Positions 17,508 to 26,493 are shown, numbered from the stretch's first letter. The stretch: 64,000 nt of DNA from Nocardioides marmoriginsengisoli (GCF_003725695.1 NZ_RJSE01000007.1:536552-600551), one strand, 5' to 3'. The notes: generated by a model not told the origin, from the sequence alone. A program made the numbers and translations.

Positions 17508-19142
17508 TCCTCCACGACCTGCTGAGCCGCGCCGCGGGCGAGGCCGCCTCGCTGAAGTCCTGCTTCGACGTCGGCCTGGTGCGCGTCGACCCGCCGTGGG
17601 TGCTCGCCCGCGGTGCCGCCGGGCTCGCCAAGTTCGGTGCCCTCGGCGGTTCGATCGGGCTCTCCGCCGCCCGCTACCCCGACCGGGTGGCGATCCGCGA
17701 CGAGCGCGGCTCGCTGACCTACGCCGACCTCGACCGTCGCTCCAACGCCCTCGCCAACGCCTGGCGGGAACGCGGCCTCGGCCCCGGCGCCGGGGTGGCG
17801 ATCCTGGCGCGCAACCACCGCGGTTTCCTGGACGCCACCTTCGCGGCCGCCAAGTGCGGAGCGCGGATCATCTTGCTGAACACCGACTTCGCCGGACCGC
17901 AGATCGCCGAGGTCTCGACGCGCGAGGGGCGTCGACCTCCTGGTCCACGACGAGGAGTACGCCGCGATGGTCGGCGGCGTCGACGCGCCGCTCGGGACGT
18001 ACCTGGCGTGGGCCGAGAGCGAGGCCGCGGCGTCCCGGCCGGCTCGACGTCCGGAGTCGCTCGACGCGCTGATCGCCGAGGGCAGCGAGGCCGCCCCGCC
18101 CTGGGTCGGCGAGGCAGCCAGGATCGTGATCCTGACCAGCGGCACCACCGGGACACCGAAGGGTGCGCAGCGCGCGGAACCGCGCTCGCTGATGCCGTTC
18201 GGCGGTCTCTTCGGCAAGGTGCCTTACCGCAGCGGCGAGGTGATGGAGTGCTGCGCGCCGATGTTCCACGCCCTCGGGTTCGCCCAGGCGATGCTGGGGA
18301 TCGCGCTCGGCCACACCCTGGTCCTCCGCCGGCGGTTCGATCCGCAGGCGACGCTGGAGAGCATCGCGAGCAACCGGGTGACCACTCTGATCGTGGTGCC
18401 GGTGATGCTCCAGAAGATGGTGGACCTCGGGCCGGAGTCCCGCGCGGGTCTCGACCTGGAGAGCCTGCGGATCGTCTTCGTCGCCGGCTCCCAGCTCGGT
18501 GCCGACCTCTGCACCCGGGTGACCGAGGCGTTCGGCCCGGTCGTCTACAACCTGTACGGCTCGACCGAGGTCGCCTACGCGACGATCGCCACCCCCGGGG
18601 AGCTGGCGGTCGAGCCCGGGTGCGTCGGCAGCGTCGTCCCGGGGACGGTCGTCCGGATCCTCGACGACGACGGGCACGAGGTGCCGACCGGCGTCACCGG
18701 TCGGATCTTCGTGGCCAACGCGTTCCAGTTCTCCGGCTACACCGGCGGCGGGGGCAAGGAGGTCGTCGATGGTCTGATGTCCTCCGGCGACGTCGGCCAC
18801 TTCGACGCCCGCGGGCTGCTCTTCATCGACGGGCGCGACGACGACATGATCGTCTCCGGTGGGGAGAACCTGTTCCCGGGCGAGGTCGAGCAGCTCCTGG
18901 CCGGGCATCCGCAGATCGTCGAGGTGGCCGCGGTCGGCGTACCGGACGAGAAGTTCGGGATGCGCCTGCACGCGTTCGTGGTCCGCCGGGAGGCGACGCT
19001 GACCGAGGACGACGTCCGGGACTACGTCCGCGAGAACCTGGCTCGTTACAAGACGCCCCGCGAGGTGACGTTCCTCGACGAGCTGCCCCGCAACCCCACC
19101 GGCAAGGTCCTCAAGCGCCAACTACTGAAGGAAGCAACCTGA
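17504..19142 (+). pseudogene. Acyl-CoA synthetase, AMP-binding family, with a one-base frameshift
   Basis: Two reading frames together make one fatty-acid-CoA ligase of about 545 residues. The first frame carries the N-terminus (VGLVRVDPPWVLARG, SLTYADLDRRSNALA, LLNTDFAGPQIAEV). The second, from about 17926 on, carries GVDLLVHDEEYAAM, the AMP motif ILTSGTTGTPKGAQ, YGSTEVAYA, SGDVGHFDARG, the DDMIVSGGENLFPGEVE hinge, and NPTGKVLKRQL with the catalytic lysine. Removing one G from the run GGGG at 17926-17929 restores one frame (REGVDLLVHDE). It would activate a carboxylic acid to its CoA ester for the coupled acyl-CoA dehydrogenase, whose ATG overlaps the stop (TGATG). Either the gene is freshly broken or the sequence has a homopolymer error; all catalytic motifs are otherwise intact. 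The 5' start is uncertain. Confidence 0.82.
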
Positions 19143-20365
19143 TGATCGAGTGGTCCGAAGCCGATCTGGCGATCCGCGATGCCGTGCGCGACTTCATCGA
19201 GAAGGAGATCCGCCCGCACGTCGACGAGCTGGAGACCGGCGCGATGCCGCCGTACGACATCGTCCGGAAGCTGTTCGCGGCCTTCGGCATGGACGCGATG
19301 GCCGCGGACGCGCTGAAGAAGCAGCTCGACCGCGAACGCGAACCGCACGAGCCGCGCAGCGGTGAGGAGCCCCAGTCCACCGGGATGGAGTCGATGGCCG
19401 CGATCGTGGTCAGCGAGATCGCCGGCGTCAGCCTCGGTGTCGTCGCGGCCGTAGGCGTCTCCCTCGGCCTGGGCGTCTCCACGATCGCCGCGAAGGGGAC
19501 GCTCGCCCAGAAGGAGCGCTGGCTGCCGAAGCTGGTCACCTTCGAGCACGTGGCGGCCTGGGCGATCACCGAGCCGGAGTCGGGTTCCGATGCCCTCGGC
19601 GGGATGCGGACCACCGTCAGGCGCGACGGTGAGGACTACATCCTCAAGGGCCGGAAGACCTTCATCACCAACGGCCCCGACGCCGACGTGATCGTGGTCT
19701 ACGCCAAGCTCGACGAGGGCGACGACCTCCCGATGCGGGACAAGAAGGTGCTCACCTTCGTGCTGGAGAAGGGCATGGAGGGCCTGATCCAGTCCAAGGC
19801 CTTCAAGAAGATGGGGATGATGAGCTCGCCGACCGGTGAGCTCACCTTCGACGGCGTCCGGCTGACCAAGGACCATCTCCTCGGCGAGACCGAGGACACC
19901 AGCAAGGGCGACGGCCGCGACAGCGCTCGGTCCAGCTTCACGGCCGAGCGGATGGGCGTCGCGATCCTGTCGCTCGGCATCATCAACGAGTGCCTGCGGC
20001 TCTGCGTCGACTACGCCAAGTCCCGTGAGCTCTGGGGCAAGCCGATCAGCGACTTCCAGCTGATCCAGCTCAAGCTGGCGAAGATGGAGGTGGCCCGGAT
20101 CAACGTCCAGAACATGGTGTTCTCCAGCCTCGAGCACGCCCGCGCCGGCAAGCCGCTGACGCTGACCGAGGCCTCGGCGATGAAGTGGTACTCCTCCGAG
20201 GCGGCGACCGAGGTTGCGATGGACGCGGTCCAGCTCTTCGGCGGCAACGGCTACATGGCCGAGTACCGGGTCGAGCAGCTCGCCCGGGACGCCAAGTCGC
20301 TGATGATCTACGCGGGCAGCAACGAGATCCAGATCACCCACGTGGCCAAGGGGCTGCTGGGCTAA
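19142..20365 (+). CDS. Acyl-CoA dehydrogenase (FadE type)
   Basis: A 407-residue flavoenzyme of beta-oxidation. It shows WAITEPESGSDALGGM (FAD/substrate site), ILKGRKTFITNGPDADV, the FGGNGYMAEYRVEQLARDAK block, and ends IYAGSNEIQITHVAKGLLG. An Arg/Glu-rich insertion near 60-85 (LDREREPHEPRSGEEPQ) is unusual. The Glu that acts as base in MCAD-type enzymes (YEGT) is Ala in IYAGSN, so the base must lie elsewhere or the enzyme is atypical. Its start codon overlaps the stop of the acyl-CoA synthetase, indicating that ligase and dehydrogenase act in sequence on the same acid. Confidence 0.9.
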   Translation: MIEWSEADLAIRDAVRDFIEKEIRPHVDELETGAMPPYDIVRKLFAAFGMDAMAADALKKQLDREREPHEPRSGEEPQSTGMESMAAIVVSEIAGVSLGVVAAVGVSLGLGVSTIAAKGTLAQKERWLPKLVTFEHVAAWAITEPESGSDALGGMRTTVRRDGEDYILKGRKTFITNGPDADVIVVYAKLDEGDDLPMRDKKVLTFVLEKGMEGLIQSKAFKKMGMMSSPTGELTFDGVRLTKDHLLGETEDTSKGDGRDSARSSFTAERMGVAILSLGIINECLRLCVDYAKSRELWGKPISDFQLIQLKLAKMEVARINVQNMVFSSLEHARAGKPLTLTEASAMKWYSSEAATEVAMDAVQLFGGNGYMAEYRVEQLARDAKSLMIYAGSNEIQITHVAKGLLG

Positions 20366-20402
20366 TCGGTACCCACTAGGTGTGAACAGGAAGGTCGGCC
20401 TG

Positions 20403-20768
20403 ATGTCGCGAAGGAACTCGATGGTGCTGGTGGGCCTCGGAGTGCTCTTTCTGTGCGCGGTGATCGTCGCGGCCGTAAGCAAGTCGCATGCGGACGATGT
20501 CGATCGATCCGGGGCGCCGTCGGCTTCGGCGATCGGCGAGGGTGCCTTGCGCGGCGGCTTCTACCGCGGCGACGAGCCGGGGGACGCCAGGTGCGTCGGC
20601 ACCTTGTTTCGAGAGTCCTCGCTGTCGAACCAGATCTTGAGGCATGTCGCATCGGGCGACCTCGCTCCTGGCAGCTCGTGGCGCATGAGCGAGAGCGACA
20701 TTGGGCTCATGCAGGGCTCGGTCGAGTTTCGTCTCAAGGAGAAGTGCGGCGTACATCCGGGGCCTTGA
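20403..20768 (+). CDS. Small membrane-anchored exported protein
   Basis: A 121-residue protein. The ATG at 20403 follows AGGAAGG with an 8-base gap; a GTG 21 bases upstream is an alternative. An N-terminal hydrophobic segment (MVLVGLGVLFLCAVIVAAV, about residues 7-25) acts as anchor or signal. The remaining 95 residues are hydrophilic with two cysteines (ARCVGT and EKCGVH) that could form a disulfide outside the membrane. No known domain is recognised. It stands alone between the FadE gene and the convergent regulator. Confidence 0.6.
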   Translation: MSRRNSMVLVGLGVLFLCAVIVAAVSKSHADDVDRSGAPSASAIGEGALRGGFYRGDEPGDARCVGTLFRESSLSNQILRHVASGDLAPGSSWRMSESDIGLMQGSVEFRLKEKCGVHPGP

Positions 20769-20831
20769 CGCAGGGATACCCGTCGAGCGGGAACAGTGGG
20801 TGCGAGCGCAGCTGTCCCGACGAATGGTGGT

Positions 20832-21506
20832 CTAAGAGTCCTCAGTGTCGAGTCCGTGCTCGATGGCGTAGCGGGTCAGCTCGACCCGGTTGTGCATCTG
20901 CAGCTTGCGCAGCGTGCTCTGCACGTGGTTCTGGACGGTCCGGTGCGAGAGCACCAGGCGCTCGGCGATCTGCCGGTAGGAGAGGCCCTTGGCGACCATC
21001 TTCAGCACCTCGGTCTCGCGCTCGGTCAGGCGTGGCTCGCTCGGGTCCACCGCGGGCGCGTCGGAGAGCCGCTGGAACTCGCCGAGGACCATCCCGGCCA
21101 GTCCCGGGGTGAAGACCGGGTCGCCCGCGGCGACGGTCCGGATCGCGGCGAGAAGCTCCTCGCGGGAGGCGGATTTCACCAGGTAGCCGGTGGCGCCGGC
21201 CTTGACCGCCGCCAGGACGTCGGCCTGCTCGCCGGAGGCGGAGAGGATCAGCACCCGTACGTCGGGGTTCTGGCGGCCGACCTCCGCGGTGACCTCGATG
21301 CCGTCGGGTGCCGGGATCTGCAGGTCGAGCACGATCACGTCGGGGCGGGCCGCCGGGAAGCGGGCCAGCGCCTCGCGGCCGTTGGCGGCGACCCCGACCA
21401 CGTCGAGCCCCGCCTGGATCAGGTCGCGCTCGACGGCGTCGCGCCACAGCGGGTGGTCGTCGACCACCATCACCCGGATCGGAGCCGGTGCCTCGGTCTC
21501 GCTCAT
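20832..21506 (-). CDS. NarL/LuxR-type response regulator (MacR-like)
   Basis: A 224-residue two-component response regulator. The receiver domain (10-130) has the acidic pair VVDDHPLW, phospho-acceptor Asp61 in VIVLDLQIP and Lys in GYLVKSAS. The C-terminal LuxR helix-turn-helix reads LTERETEVLKMVAKGLSYRQIAE then SHRTVQNHVQSTLRKL. Its ATG overlaps the stop of the kinase gene (ATGA), so the pair is co-expressed. By partner and position it corresponds to MacR of Streptomyces; a near-match to the MacR box lies in front of the kinase gene. Confidence 0.92.
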   Translation of the reverse strand: MSETEAPAPIRVMVVDDHPLWRDAVERDLIQAGLDVVGVAANGREALARFPAARPDVIVLDLQIPAPDGIEVTAEVGRQNPDVRVLILSASGEQADVLAAVKAGATGYLVKSASREELLAAIRTVAAGDPVFTPGLAGMVLGEFQRLSDAPAVDPSEPRLTERETEVLKMVAKGLSYRQIAERLVLSHRTVQNHVQSTLRKLQMHNRVELTRYAIEHGLDTEDS

Positions 21507-22645
21507 GCCGACGACCCTAGGCCGCGCTCACGCGGTACGACGAACTCCCACTCGGTGCCGAACGAGCCGGTGCTCAGCTCGGCCGTGCCGCCGAGGTCGG
21601 TGATCCGGCTCCGGATCGATTCGCTGACCCCGAGGCGTCCCTCGGCGGCAGCGGCCTCGAGCCGTCCCGCCGGGACCCCCGGCCCCTCGTCGCGCACCGA
21701 CAGCTCGACCCGGTCCGGGTAGGCCTGCAGCAGCACCCAGGCAGGGGCGTCGGCACCCACGTGCCGCTTGACGTTGTCGAGGCAGGCGCGCGCCGTGGCG
21801 ACCAGCTCGCGGGCGGTCAGCGCCGGAAGGTCGACCGGGAAGCCGGGGGTCGACACCGTCACGCCGGGCAACCGTTCCAGGCGGGCGAGCTCGGCGGTCA
21901 CGTTCACGGTGCCGTTGCTCGGTGCCACCGAGTCCTGCGCCTGGATCAGCCGGCGCAGCTCGCGCTCCTGCTCCCCGGCCAGCTCACCGAGCTCGGCCGC
22001 CTCGCCGCCCAGCTCCCGGCCGCGGCGCTGGACCAGGGCGAGCACCTGGAGCACGCCGTCGTGCACGGCACGGGCGAGCCGGACCCGCTCGGTCGCCATC
22101 GCGGCCGCCCGTTCGGCCACCTCGCGCTCGGCCGCCATCTGCTGCAGCGAGGCGCAGAGGAAGCCGACGATCGTGCCGGAGAGCACCAGCAGGAAGGCGT
22201 TGCCGTAGTCGGACTGGTGCAGCTCCTGGCGACGGGAGAGGTCGGCGGCGGCGAGCGCGACCCCGGCGATCAGGCCGCCGCGCCAGCGGTAGTGCGCGGA
22301 CCAGGCCAGCAGCGCGCCGATGATCCAGGAGCCGGGGATGGTGGCACGGAAGTCGGCACCCTTCACCTCCACGGTGAGCAGGATCAGCGCGACCGCCAGG
22401 GCCAGGTCAGCGACCAGCAGCAGCGCCGTACGACGTCGGGGACTGCGGTAGGCCCAGATCGCCACCCCGGTCCACAGGACCATCACCGCCACGCACACCA
22501 CCGCGGCGACCGGGTGGTCGAAGTTGCCGCGCCGGTAGATGTTCAGGCCGACCGCGTTGACGAGCACCACGACGCGGAGCACCGCGAGCGCACCGAACAG
22601 CCTGTTCTCGACGGCGATCGCGGCGGGGGAGGGCGACGGACTCAC
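21503..22645 (-). CDS. Membrane sensor histidine kinase (MacS-like, DUF5931)
   Basis: A 380-residue sensor kinase. The N-terminal half has five or six hydrophobic helices (FGALAVLRVVVLVNAV to YGNAFLLVLSGTIVGFLCA) corresponding to DUF5931. A short coiled linker (MAAEREVAERAAAMATERVRLAR) follows, then the H-box ARAVHDGVLQVLAL of HisKA_3 kinases and an HATPase domain with VELSVRDEGPGVPAG and ITDLGGTAEL. The GTG at 22645 is preferred because the MacR-like box at 22680-22695 then lies upstream; a GTG at 22702 would put it inside the gene. No good ribosome site is seen for either start. Confidence 0.87.
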   Translation of the reverse strand: MSPSPSPAAIAVENRLFGALAVLRVVVLVNAVGLNIYRRGNFDHPVAAVVCVAVMVLWTGVAIWAYRSPRRRTALLLVADLALAVALILLTVEVKGADFRATIPGSWIIGALLAWSAHYRWRGGLIAGVALAAADLSRRQELHQSDYGNAFLLVLSGTIVGFLCASLQQMAAEREVAERAAAMATERVRLARAVHDGVLQVLALVQRRGRELGGEAAELGELAGEQERELRRLIQAQDSVAPSNGTVNVTAELARLERLPGVTVSTPGFPVDLPALTARELVATARACLDNVKRHVGADAPAWVLLQAYPDRVELSVRDEGPGVPAGRLEAAAAEGRLGVSESIRSRITDLGGTAELSTGSFGTEWEFVVPRERGLGSSA

Positions 22646-22679
22646 ACCGGGAGTGTTGCACCGACGGAGGGCCGGTACT

Positions 22680-22695
22680 TGAGTACCCGGGCTCA
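22680..22695. promoter_or_regulatory. MacR-like operator
   Basis: TGAGTACCCGGGCTCA matches the Streptomyces MacR consensus TGAGTAC-NN-GTACTCA (as recalled) at 12 of 14 fixed positions, with a perfect left half. An overlapping repeat, GGTACT-TG-AGTACC (22674-22687), is perfect. It sits 35 bases from both the kinase start and the divergent desaturase start, so it could control both. Confidence 0.5.
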
Positions 22696-22730
22696 AGCGC
22701 ACCCCCGCCGCCCCTTCCTAGCGTGGAGGC

Positions 22731-23837
22731 ATGCCCTTCCTCCACCGCCTCTTCCTGCCGTACACCGCCTACCTGCTCGGGGTGCTCAGCCTGCTCTCCG
22801 TGCTCTGCTTCCGGTTCCCCGAACTGCTCACCAGCCAGGAGTTCCGGGCCGTCTACTCCGCCGACTTCGCCCGCGGGATGCTGCTGTTCGGCCTGGTCGC
22901 GACCTTCATCCTGGGCACCGCCGCCGTCCTTCGTGACGAGCGCCGCGCGCTGGCGCTGACCGGTGTCGGCGCCGCGGCGCTGGCGGTCCTGCTCGGCGGC
23001 GCCGACGTGCAGGTCGGTGAGTTCGCCCGGACGCCGTACTCGCTCGGCCTGGACTGGTTCATCCTCTCGCTGTTCTTCTCGGCGCTGGTCTTCATCCCGC
23101 TCGAGCACTACCTCTCTCGGCGGAAGCTGGCGGTGCTGCGACCCGGATGGCGCACCGACGCGACGTACTTCTTCATGAGCCACGTGCTGGTGCAGTTCAT
23201 CCTGATCCTGGTGACCGCCTCCACGTCCGCCGTCGCCGCCGCGATCGCGATCCCCGGGGTCGAGGACGCGGTCGGGTCGATGCCCGGCTGGGCGCAGTTC
23301 CTGCTCGCCGTCTTCGTGGCCGACCTCGCCCAGGCGACGCTGCACCGGGCGTACCACCGGATCTCGACGCTCTGGCGGTTCCACGCAGTGCACCACTCCA
23401 GCCGTGACCTGGACTGGCTGGCCGGCTCGCGGGTGCACTTCGTCGAGACCGTCCTGACCCGCAGCATCGTGGTGCTGCCGCTGATCGTGCTGGGTTTCTC
23501 CACCCCGATCGTCAACGCCTACGTGATCCTGGTCGGGCTGCAGGCGGTGGTCGCGCACGCCAACATCACGGTGTCGTTCGGGTGGCTCGAGTACGTGCTG
23601 GTGCTGCCGCGCTACCACCACTGGCACCACGCGCGGCACGTCGACTACTGGGACCGGAACTACGCGATCCACCTGCCGCTGGTGGACATGCTGATGGGCA
23701 GCTTCAAGCTGCCGCGCGACGGCAGCTGGCCCGAGGAGTACGGCGTGCTGCGGCTGGAGACGGTGCCGCAGGGCATCGTCGCCCAGCACCTTATGCCCTT
23801 CCGCGGCAAGCGCGAGTACGAGGACTACGTCGCGTAG
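22731..23837 (+). CDS. Sterol desaturase/fatty acid hydroxylase family membrane protein
   Basis: A 368-residue integral membrane di-iron enzyme. Histidine clusters are HRAYH (205-209), HAVHH (218-222), His276 and HHWHHARH (296-303), the classic eight-plus histidines that bind two iron atoms. Several transmembrane helices precede and separate them. Family members hydroxylate or desaturate lipids, sterols or carotenoids using O2. The 100-residue hydrophobic N-terminal part before the catalytic core is an extra domain. It is divergent from the MacS-like gene across a MacR-like box, suggesting envelope-stress control. Substrate unknown. Confidence 0.85.
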   Translation: MPFLHRLFLPYTAYLLGVLSLLSVLCFRFPELLTSQEFRAVYSADFARGMLLFGLVATFILGTAAVLRDERRALALTGVGAAALAVLLGGADVQVGEFARTPYSLGLDWFILSLFFSALVFIPLEHYLSRRKLAVLRPGWRTDATYFFMSHVLVQFILILVTASTSAVAAAIAIPGVEDAVGSMPGWAQFLLAVFVADLAQATLHRAYHRISTLWRFHAVHHSSRDLDWLAGSRVHFVETVLTRSIVVLPLIVLGFSTPIVNAYVILVGLQAVVAHANITVSFGWLEYVLVLPRYHHWHHARHVDYWDRNYAIHLPLVDMLMGSFKLPRDGSWPEEYGVLRLETVPQGIVAQHLMPFRGKREYEDYVA

Positions 23838-23888
23838 CAGCTGGTCCATTCGAGCCGTTCGGAGCTCGCGCGGTGCAAGGATGCTGCC

Positions 23889-25442
23889 GTGAGCGCAGGG
23901 GACCGGAGCCAGCAGCAGCGCGCTCCCTTCGGCTCGGTGCTGCTCGGACCGGAGGACCAATCGCCGAAACGGCTGCGGGTCCGGATCCAGCTGCTGCTCA
24001 CCGCGCTGCTGATCACCACCCACCTGGTCGGCGCCGGCGTGGTCTTCGTGATCTCGGTGTTCGTGCTGCCGACCCAGGCGCTCAACCACGCCAGCATGAT
24101 CAGCCTCGCGATCACGGTGCCGACCTACGTCGCGGCCGCGGTCCTGGTCGGCGGCTTCTGGGGCACCCTGAGCAGCCTGCGCGGGCTGCGCTGGGCGCTG
24201 GAGGGCCGCGACCCGACCCCGGCCGAGCGCCGACGGGCGCTGCGCACGCCGCTCCGGCTCACGCTGATCCAGGGCGGGCTCTGGTTCGTCGCGTTCGTGA
24301 TCTTCTCCGTCCAGGCGCTGATCGTGCAGCCGGACCGGGCGATGGGCACCGGGTTCGCGATCGTGATCAGCGGCCTGGTGGTCAGCACGATCGCCTACCT
24401 GCAGGCCGAGTTCGTGCTCCGGCCGATCGCCGCCCGGGCTTTGTCCGGCCGGGGCCGCAGCCGGCGCGGGGTCACCGGCGTCCAGGCCCGGATGCTGCTC
24501 TTCTGGGGCATCGGCACCGCGGCCCCGATCGTCGGCCTCGCGGTCGCGGCGATGGTCGCGCTGACCAGCGCCGAGATGTCGAAGAACCGGTTGGCGATCA
24601 TCGCACTGGCTCTCTGCGGCGTCGTCCTGGTGTTCGGGCTGATGGTCACCGTGCTCAACGCCCGTTCGGTGGTGGCGCCGATCGCCTCGGTGCGCAACGC
24701 CCTGGACCGGGTCCGCACCGGTGACTTCGACGTCGAGGTCACCGTCTTCGACGGCACCGAGCTCGGCCTGCTGCAGGCGGGCTTCAACGACATGGCCCGG
24801 GGGCTGCGCGAGCGCGAGGCGATCCGGGACATGTTCGGCCGGCACGTCGGCAAGGAGGTAGCGGACGCGGCCGCCCACGGCGAGGTCGTGCTCGGCGGCG
24901 AGACCCGGGTGGTCTCGGTGCTCTTCATCGACCTGATCGGGTCGACCACCTACGCCACCGAGCGTTCGCCCATCGAGGTCGTGGCGACGCTCAACCGGTT
25001 CCTCGCCGTCGTGGTGGAGGAGGTCGACGCCCAGGGCGGGTTCGTGAACAAGTTCATCGGCGACGCGGCGCTGGCGATCTTCGGCGCCCCGGTCGAGCAC
25101 CCGGACCATCCGACGGCGGCGCTGGTCGCGGCCCGGCGGATCGCCACTCGGCTGCGCACCGAGGTCGCCGAGATCGAGGCCGGCATCGGGGTCGCGACCG
25201 GGGAGGCCGTCGCCGGCAACATCGGGGACGAGTCCCGGTTCGAGTACACCGTGATCGGCGACTCGGTGAACTCCGCGGCCCGGTTGTGCGACCTCGCCAA
25301 GGCCGTCCCCGGCCACGTCTCGGTCGCTGCGGAGACGGTCCGGCTCGCGGACGCCGAGGAGGCTTCGTCCTGGGTGCCCGACGGGGAGGTCGTGCTGCGC
25401 GGTCGCGCCGAGCCGACCGCTACCGCGCGGCTCCGCGGCTAG
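23889..25442 (+). CDS. Membrane class III adenylate cyclase (six helices, HAMP, cyclase domain)
   Basis: A 517-residue protein starting with GTG. Six transmembrane helices lie in residues 33-257, a HAMP linker at 257-310 (VVAPIASVRNALDRVRTGDF), and the catalytic domain from 335. Metal-binding Asp348 (LFIDLIGST) and Asp392 (GDAALAIFG), adenine-specifying Lys388 and Asp458, and transition-state Asn461 and Arg465 are all present, so it should make cAMP. The architecture equals mycobacterial Rv3645/Rv1318c-type cyclases. It stands alone; its end overlaps the convergent acyl-CoA dehydrogenase gene by 23 bases. Confidence 0.93.
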   Translation: MSAGDRSQQQRAPFGSVLLGPEDQSPKRLRVRIQLLLTALLITTHLVGAGVVFVISVFVLPTQALNHASMISLAITVPTYVAAAVLVGGFWGTLSSLRGLRWALEGRDPTPAERRRALRTPLRLTLIQGGLWFVAFVIFSVQALIVQPDRAMGTGFAIVISGLVVSTIAYLQAEFVLRPIAARALSGRGRSRRGVTGVQARMLLFWGIGTAAPIVGLAVAAMVALTSAEMSKNRLAIIALALCGVVLVFGLMVTVLNARSVVAPIASVRNALDRVRTGDFDVEVTVFDGTELGLLQAGFNDMARGLREREAIRDMFGRHVGKEVADAAAHGEVVLGGETRVVSVLFIDLIGSTTYATERSPIEVVATLNRFLAVVVEEVDAQGGFVNKFIGDAALAIFGAPVEHPDHPTAALVAARRIATRLRTEVAEIEAGIGVATGEAVAGNIGDESRFEYTVIGDSVNSAARLCDLAKAVPGHVSVAAETVRLADAEEASSWVPDGEVVLRGRAEPTATARLRG

Positions 25443-26415
25443 CCGCGTCCGCCTCGCGCACCCACCGCGGCAGCTCGAAGCCGCGGTCGAACTGCCAGAG
25501 GTCGGTGACCTGCTCGCGCGCCTCCGGGTCGGCGAGGGTGCGGGCGAGGTCGGCGAGCGCCGACGCCGGGTCGGGCATCGCGGCCGACCAGGTCCGGAGC
25601 CGGCGCGAGTACAGCTGGGTGTCGGCCTCGGTGGTGAAGCCCTGGCCTCCCATCGCCTGGTGCGTCGTGGACGCCGTCTGGCGCGCGGCCCTGCGGGCGG
25701 CGTACGCGGTCATCGCGGCGAAGTGCCGCGGCGGCTCGCCGTCGTTCGCAGCGAGGTAGGTCGTCTTCCGCACCAGCAGGTCGGCTCCCCGGACTGCGGT
25801 AGCGGCGTCGGCGAGCGGGAAGGCGACCCCTTGGAATGCGCCGACGGGGCGGCCGAACTGGTGGCGCTGGGAGACGTACTCGACGGTGCGGGTCAGCAGG
25901 TTCTCGGCGGCCCCGACGAGCGCCGCGGCGGTGGCGAGCCACCCCCAGGAGATCCAGGTCCGGGCCTCCGCGTCCGTCGGGGCGGGGGTCCCGCCGAGGG
26001 CCCGGACGTCGTGCGCCGACTCGCCGGCCGCCGTACGGACCGCGGCGCCGGGGGAGACCAGGCCGACGGTCGCGCCGGTGCGGACCGCGACGAGGTCGAC
26101 GCCGGCAGCCGCGAGCGGTCGGTCGACGCCGTCGGAGACGTCGCCGCGGCCGAGCAGGGCGAGGGCCGGCACCGAGGCGACGAACGGAGTCGGCGCCAGC
26201 GCCGCGCCGACCTCGCGGGCGGCCCGGACCAGCAGCTCCGGCTGACCGGCGAGGTCGCCGAGGCCGAACTCGGTCAGGGCGGCGTCGAGAGCGCGGTCGG
26301 TGCCGTCGCCGGCCTCGGCGGCGCGCACCTGGTCGCTGCCGGAGTGCTTGGCCAGGACGCGGCGCAGGGCGGCGCCCAGCTCCTCGGCGTCCCTGCTCCA
26401 ACGATCGTCGATCAT
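25420..26415 (-). CDS. Small acyl-CoA dehydrogenase subunit (beta-type)
   Basis: A 331-residue protein of the acyl-CoA dehydrogenase family, clearly shorter than catalytic members. It keeps the C-terminal helical core (VEYVSQRHQFGRPVGAFQGVAFPLAD, HQAMGGQGFTTEADTQLYSRRL) but lacks the ExGSDL substrate/FAD block and the C-terminal GGTxEI motif. This resembles the small partner subunits of the heterotetrameric steroid side-chain dehydrogenases (FadE28/29 type), which help form the FAD site. A likely partner is the 386-residue dehydrogenase at 28137. It is divergent from the DUF35 gene across a shared operator. Confidence 0.8.
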   Translation of the reverse strand: MIDDRWSRDAEELGAALRRVLAKHSGSDQVRAAEAGDGTDRALDAALTEFGLGDLAGQPELLVRAAREVGAALAPTPFVASVPALALLGRGDVSDGVDRPLAAAGVDLVAVRTGATVGLVSPGAAVRTAAGESAHDVRALGGTPAPTDAEARTWISWGWLATAAALVGAAENLLTRTVEYVSQRHQFGRPVGAFQGVAFPLADAATAVRGADLLVRKTTYLAANDGEPPRHFAAMTAYAARRAARQTASTTHQAMGGQGFTTEADTQLYSRRLRTWSAAMPDPASALADLARTLADPEAREQVTDLWQFDRGFELPRWVREADAASRGAAR

Positions 26416-26432
26416 CGCGTCGTCCTCCGGGT

Positions 26433-26446
26433 CTTAATCAGTTAAT
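26433..26446. promoter_or_regulatory. Island operator site A
   Basis: CTTAATCAGTTAAT (minus strand ATTAACTGATTAAG). It shares the 12-mer CTTAATCAGTTA with site D at 41193. It lies between the divergent dehydrogenase and DUF35 genes, in the only AT-rich stretch of the region. Confidence 0.55.
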
Positions 26447-26493
26447 TAGGTGTACCTTAAACCCATGCGTCTGCCTGTTTCACCCCTGCGCCC

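Noticed and set aside
17504-20365. A 953-codon open frame that seems to fuse an acyl-CoA synthetase N-terminus to an acyl-CoA dehydrogenase
   Set aside because: The middle part is low-complexity Arg/Gly out-of-frame translation; the real synthetase continues in another frame after a one-base shift, and the dehydrogenase has its own start at 19142.
22407-25316. A 969-codon minus-strand frame opposite the desaturase and cyclase genes
   Set aside because: It shows Asp/Gly/Arg-rich shadow composition with no motifs; the plus-strand genes have complete catalytic residues.
26433-26446. Site A as a full KstR box
   Set aside because: It keeps AAC on the minus strand but has ATT for GTT and mismatched ends; it is kept only as a member of the looser island motif.
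26416-26493. AT-rich intergenic patches as insertion-sequence ends or attachment sites
   Set aside because: No transposase, target duplication or paired terminal repeats are present; the patches coincide with promoters and shared operator words.
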